A stretch of 64,000 nucleotides of DNA. Origin: Seminavis robusta (lineage: Eukaryota; Bacillariophyta; Bacillariophyceae; Naviculales; Naviculaceae). Below the pieces are notes generated by a model, which saw only the letters and a list, made by a program, of their open reading frames with translations, was not told where the DNA came from and searched no databases. Positions 62,851 to 64,000 of the stretch are shown piece after piece (within the stretch, counting starts at the first letter, position 1; each line of letters starts with the position of its first letter). Where the stretch lies: positions 1 to 64,000 of the forward strand of contig CAICTM010000237.1 of NCBI GenBank assembly GCA_903772945.1. The letters are read 5' to 3'. The translations under genes and the position numbers were made by a program.

Positions 62851-63582
62851 ATGGCTGGTTCGGACAATGAAGGTGGGGAAGGAGGATCTCCCCGAGGACG
62901 GTCGGGTAAGGAGAGAGCAACCGATGTGTTTGCTCGAACGCAGAAGTTTGTGATCCTGTCGACGGCTCAGGGGTGTGATGTGTCGGAACAGGAGATTGAG
63001 GTGTGGACGCCGAAGTTTATGAGCGAGATGAATCCAGAGGTGATGGCTGGGATGGAGGAGGCCAATCGGTTGCGAGCTGTGTTTGGTGGTGGTGCTCCGA
63101 TGATGACGCCAGAGGGGATGTGGTCGGACCACTTGGAGGCTGCGGATTCGGGGTTGGCCCCCGGAGTGTGGCAGGTGATGGCTCGCGATAATTTTTGGCG
63201 AGGAGTGGTGGAGGACGGGCCATTGACGCCATGGGACACCTTCCGTCCTAACGTGATGGGGATGGTGGCGGAGGATCTGCGCGAGGCTATGGCTGCGCAT
63301 AACCATGACGCCAACATGAAGCGCTTTATCAAGATTCGGAAGAAGGATGCAGCGCAGGAGGTTGCTGTGGCTGTGGTGACGCAGGGCTTGGCTGATGTGA
63401 CTGCTGGACGAGTGGAGGGTGGTCGTATTTTCGATCAGATGAAGGTGGCGTATGGTGAACGCAAACGAGAGCGTGATGACGCCATCATGGAGCGTGCGGT
63501 GCGTATTCGGTCTGGCGAGGAGGTTTGGGCGAGTGACAGCGAGGGAGAGGCGGAGCCGTGGGACACTGCTGTGTTGCCCTGA
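62851..63582 (+). CDS. unrecognised protein, 243 aa, atypical codon use
   Basis: ATG at 62851 (acaATGGCTGGT); the frame is open upstream but lacks an ATG. After an acidic/basic Gly-rich start it has a helix-rich body: ATDVFARTQKFVILSTAQG, EQEIEVWTPKFMSEMNPEVM, WQVMARDNFWRGVVEDGPL, RFIKIRKKDAAQEVAVAVV, with an acidic end (WASDSEGEAEPWD). Codons are dominated by GTG, GAG and GGG, unlike its neighbours, which may mean transfer or an element-borne gene. I do not recognise it. The stop is followed at once by ATG (gaATGgtg) of a second open frame. Confidence 0.55.
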   Translation: MAGSDNEGGEGGSPRGRSGKERATDVFARTQKFVILSTAQGCDVSEQEIEVWTPKFMSEMNPEVMAGMEEANRLRAVFGGGAPMMTPEGMWSDHLEAADSGLAPGVWQVMARDNFWRGVVEDGPLTPWDTFRPNVMGMVAEDLREAMAAHNHDANMKRFIKIRKKDAAQEVAVAVVTQGLADVTAGRVEGGRIFDQMKVAYGERKRERDDAIMERAVRIRSGEEVWASDSEGEAEPWDTAVLP

Positions 63583-63879
63583 ATGGTGGCTGTGGGCGCT
63601 GCGCTGAATGGAAGAGTGGCGTCCGGCGAAGCAAATGTGGGAGAATATAGCTGCGTGGGCGTGGTCGACGAAGAAGGTATCGGGACCCTGCGGTTACTCG
63701 CGATGGGAGGCATTGTGAAGAGAGCTTATTCAATTGGAAAGAAAAAGAGGCGTGAAGACCATTGCGGCGATGTATTGATGCCGGTACAGGAAATGGCACG
63801 ATGTTGGCGATTCCGAGTGGAATGGCTGGCTGAAAAGAAAACATTCGTGGATAGTGACGTAACTTATAACCCGTATTAG
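63583..63879 (+). CDS. possible small protein abutting the 62851 gene, 98 aa
   Basis: An ATG begins directly after the preceding stop codon. The 98-codon product starts Gly/Val-rich (MVAVGAALNGRVASGEANVG) and becomes basic (SIGKKKRRED). No domain is recognised. It could be a separate gene, a continuation of the previous one by an unseen intron, or a chance frame. The right end of the window is 120 bp away. Confidence 0.25.
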   Translation: MVAVGAALNGRVASGEANVGEYSCVGVVDEEGIGTLRLLAMGGIVKRAYSIGKKKRREDHCGDVLMPVQEMARCWRFRVEWLAEKKTFVDSDVTYNPY

Positions 63880-64000
63880 GGGTCGCGCGTTAATATCCAG
63901 AAAGGTAGATATGCCGGCTTGTTTCGTATAAGCCTGAGCAATCTGGCGAAGGATCGCTGGAACTTGCGAGTACGATTGGTGTCATAACTTTGGACTATGA

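Overview
The window is nuclear DNA of a eukaryote, most likely a pennate diatom of the Seminavis/Fragilariopsis type. This is an inference from several things: mostly intronless genes with a few short GT-AG introns (47 to 208 nt); a DUF6824-type gene (GRGKK...HEGNRR); a gene of the diatom family built around a VSFD...LGDNP motif; two membrane-anchored eukaryotic proteins with duplicated bacterial-type SBP_bac_3 domains; and a pre-sequence ending in an ASAF-like SDA/FVVP plastid-targeting motif. No rRNA, tRNA, operon or CRISPR array was seen.

Layout. 0-5 kb is gene-poor and holds three adjacent non-autonomous DNA transposons (2554-2977, 3138-3359, 3585-4408). 5-10 kb has a large repeat-rich zinc-finger gene and a small basic protein. 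10.9-13.1 kb is a nested transposon block: a 705-bp Tc1/mariner-like element inside a 1.8-kb terminal-inverted-repeat element, followed by a third small element. 13.9-30 kb is gene-rich: two more zinc-finger paralogues, RidA, a Golgi-type membrane protein, a small secreted protein with a gene-tail fossil 4 kb away, a two-membrane-span protein, a SET-MYND protein, and a second basic protein. 30.2-42.7 kb carries a LGDNP gene whose 3' end is now made by an inserted hAT element, then a third basic protein, a plastid-type protein, a Ser/Arg-rich protein, an SBP-domain receptor and a DUF6824 protein. 42.7-49.3 kb is a second transposon-rich, gene-poor stretch. 49.4-60.8 kb carries a second SBP receptor, a WD40 protein, a CRAL-TRIO protein, a RING-UIM protein, an unknown exon just behind it, and a fourth basic protein. 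The last 3 kb is sparse, with one unrecognised gene.

Themes. (1) Three genes (5236, 13870, 21533) share the same tandem double zinc finger at the C-terminus with an invariant 5-residue linker, behind basic Ser/Arg repeats. (2) Four small basic proteins (9258, 28722, 32564, 60059) share a short C-terminal helix. Both sets carry many basophilic-kinase-type sites (RRxS, RSKS[ML]), so they may be parts of one phosphorylation-controlled network; this is inference. (3) The non-coding DNA is built largely of miniature TIR elements. Target-site duplications are clear for several: 8 bp for 3585, 30734 and 48190; TA for 3138 and 11080; TAA for 20515. One family has a body made of reiterated short palindromes whose arms differ between copies while the ends and core are conserved.
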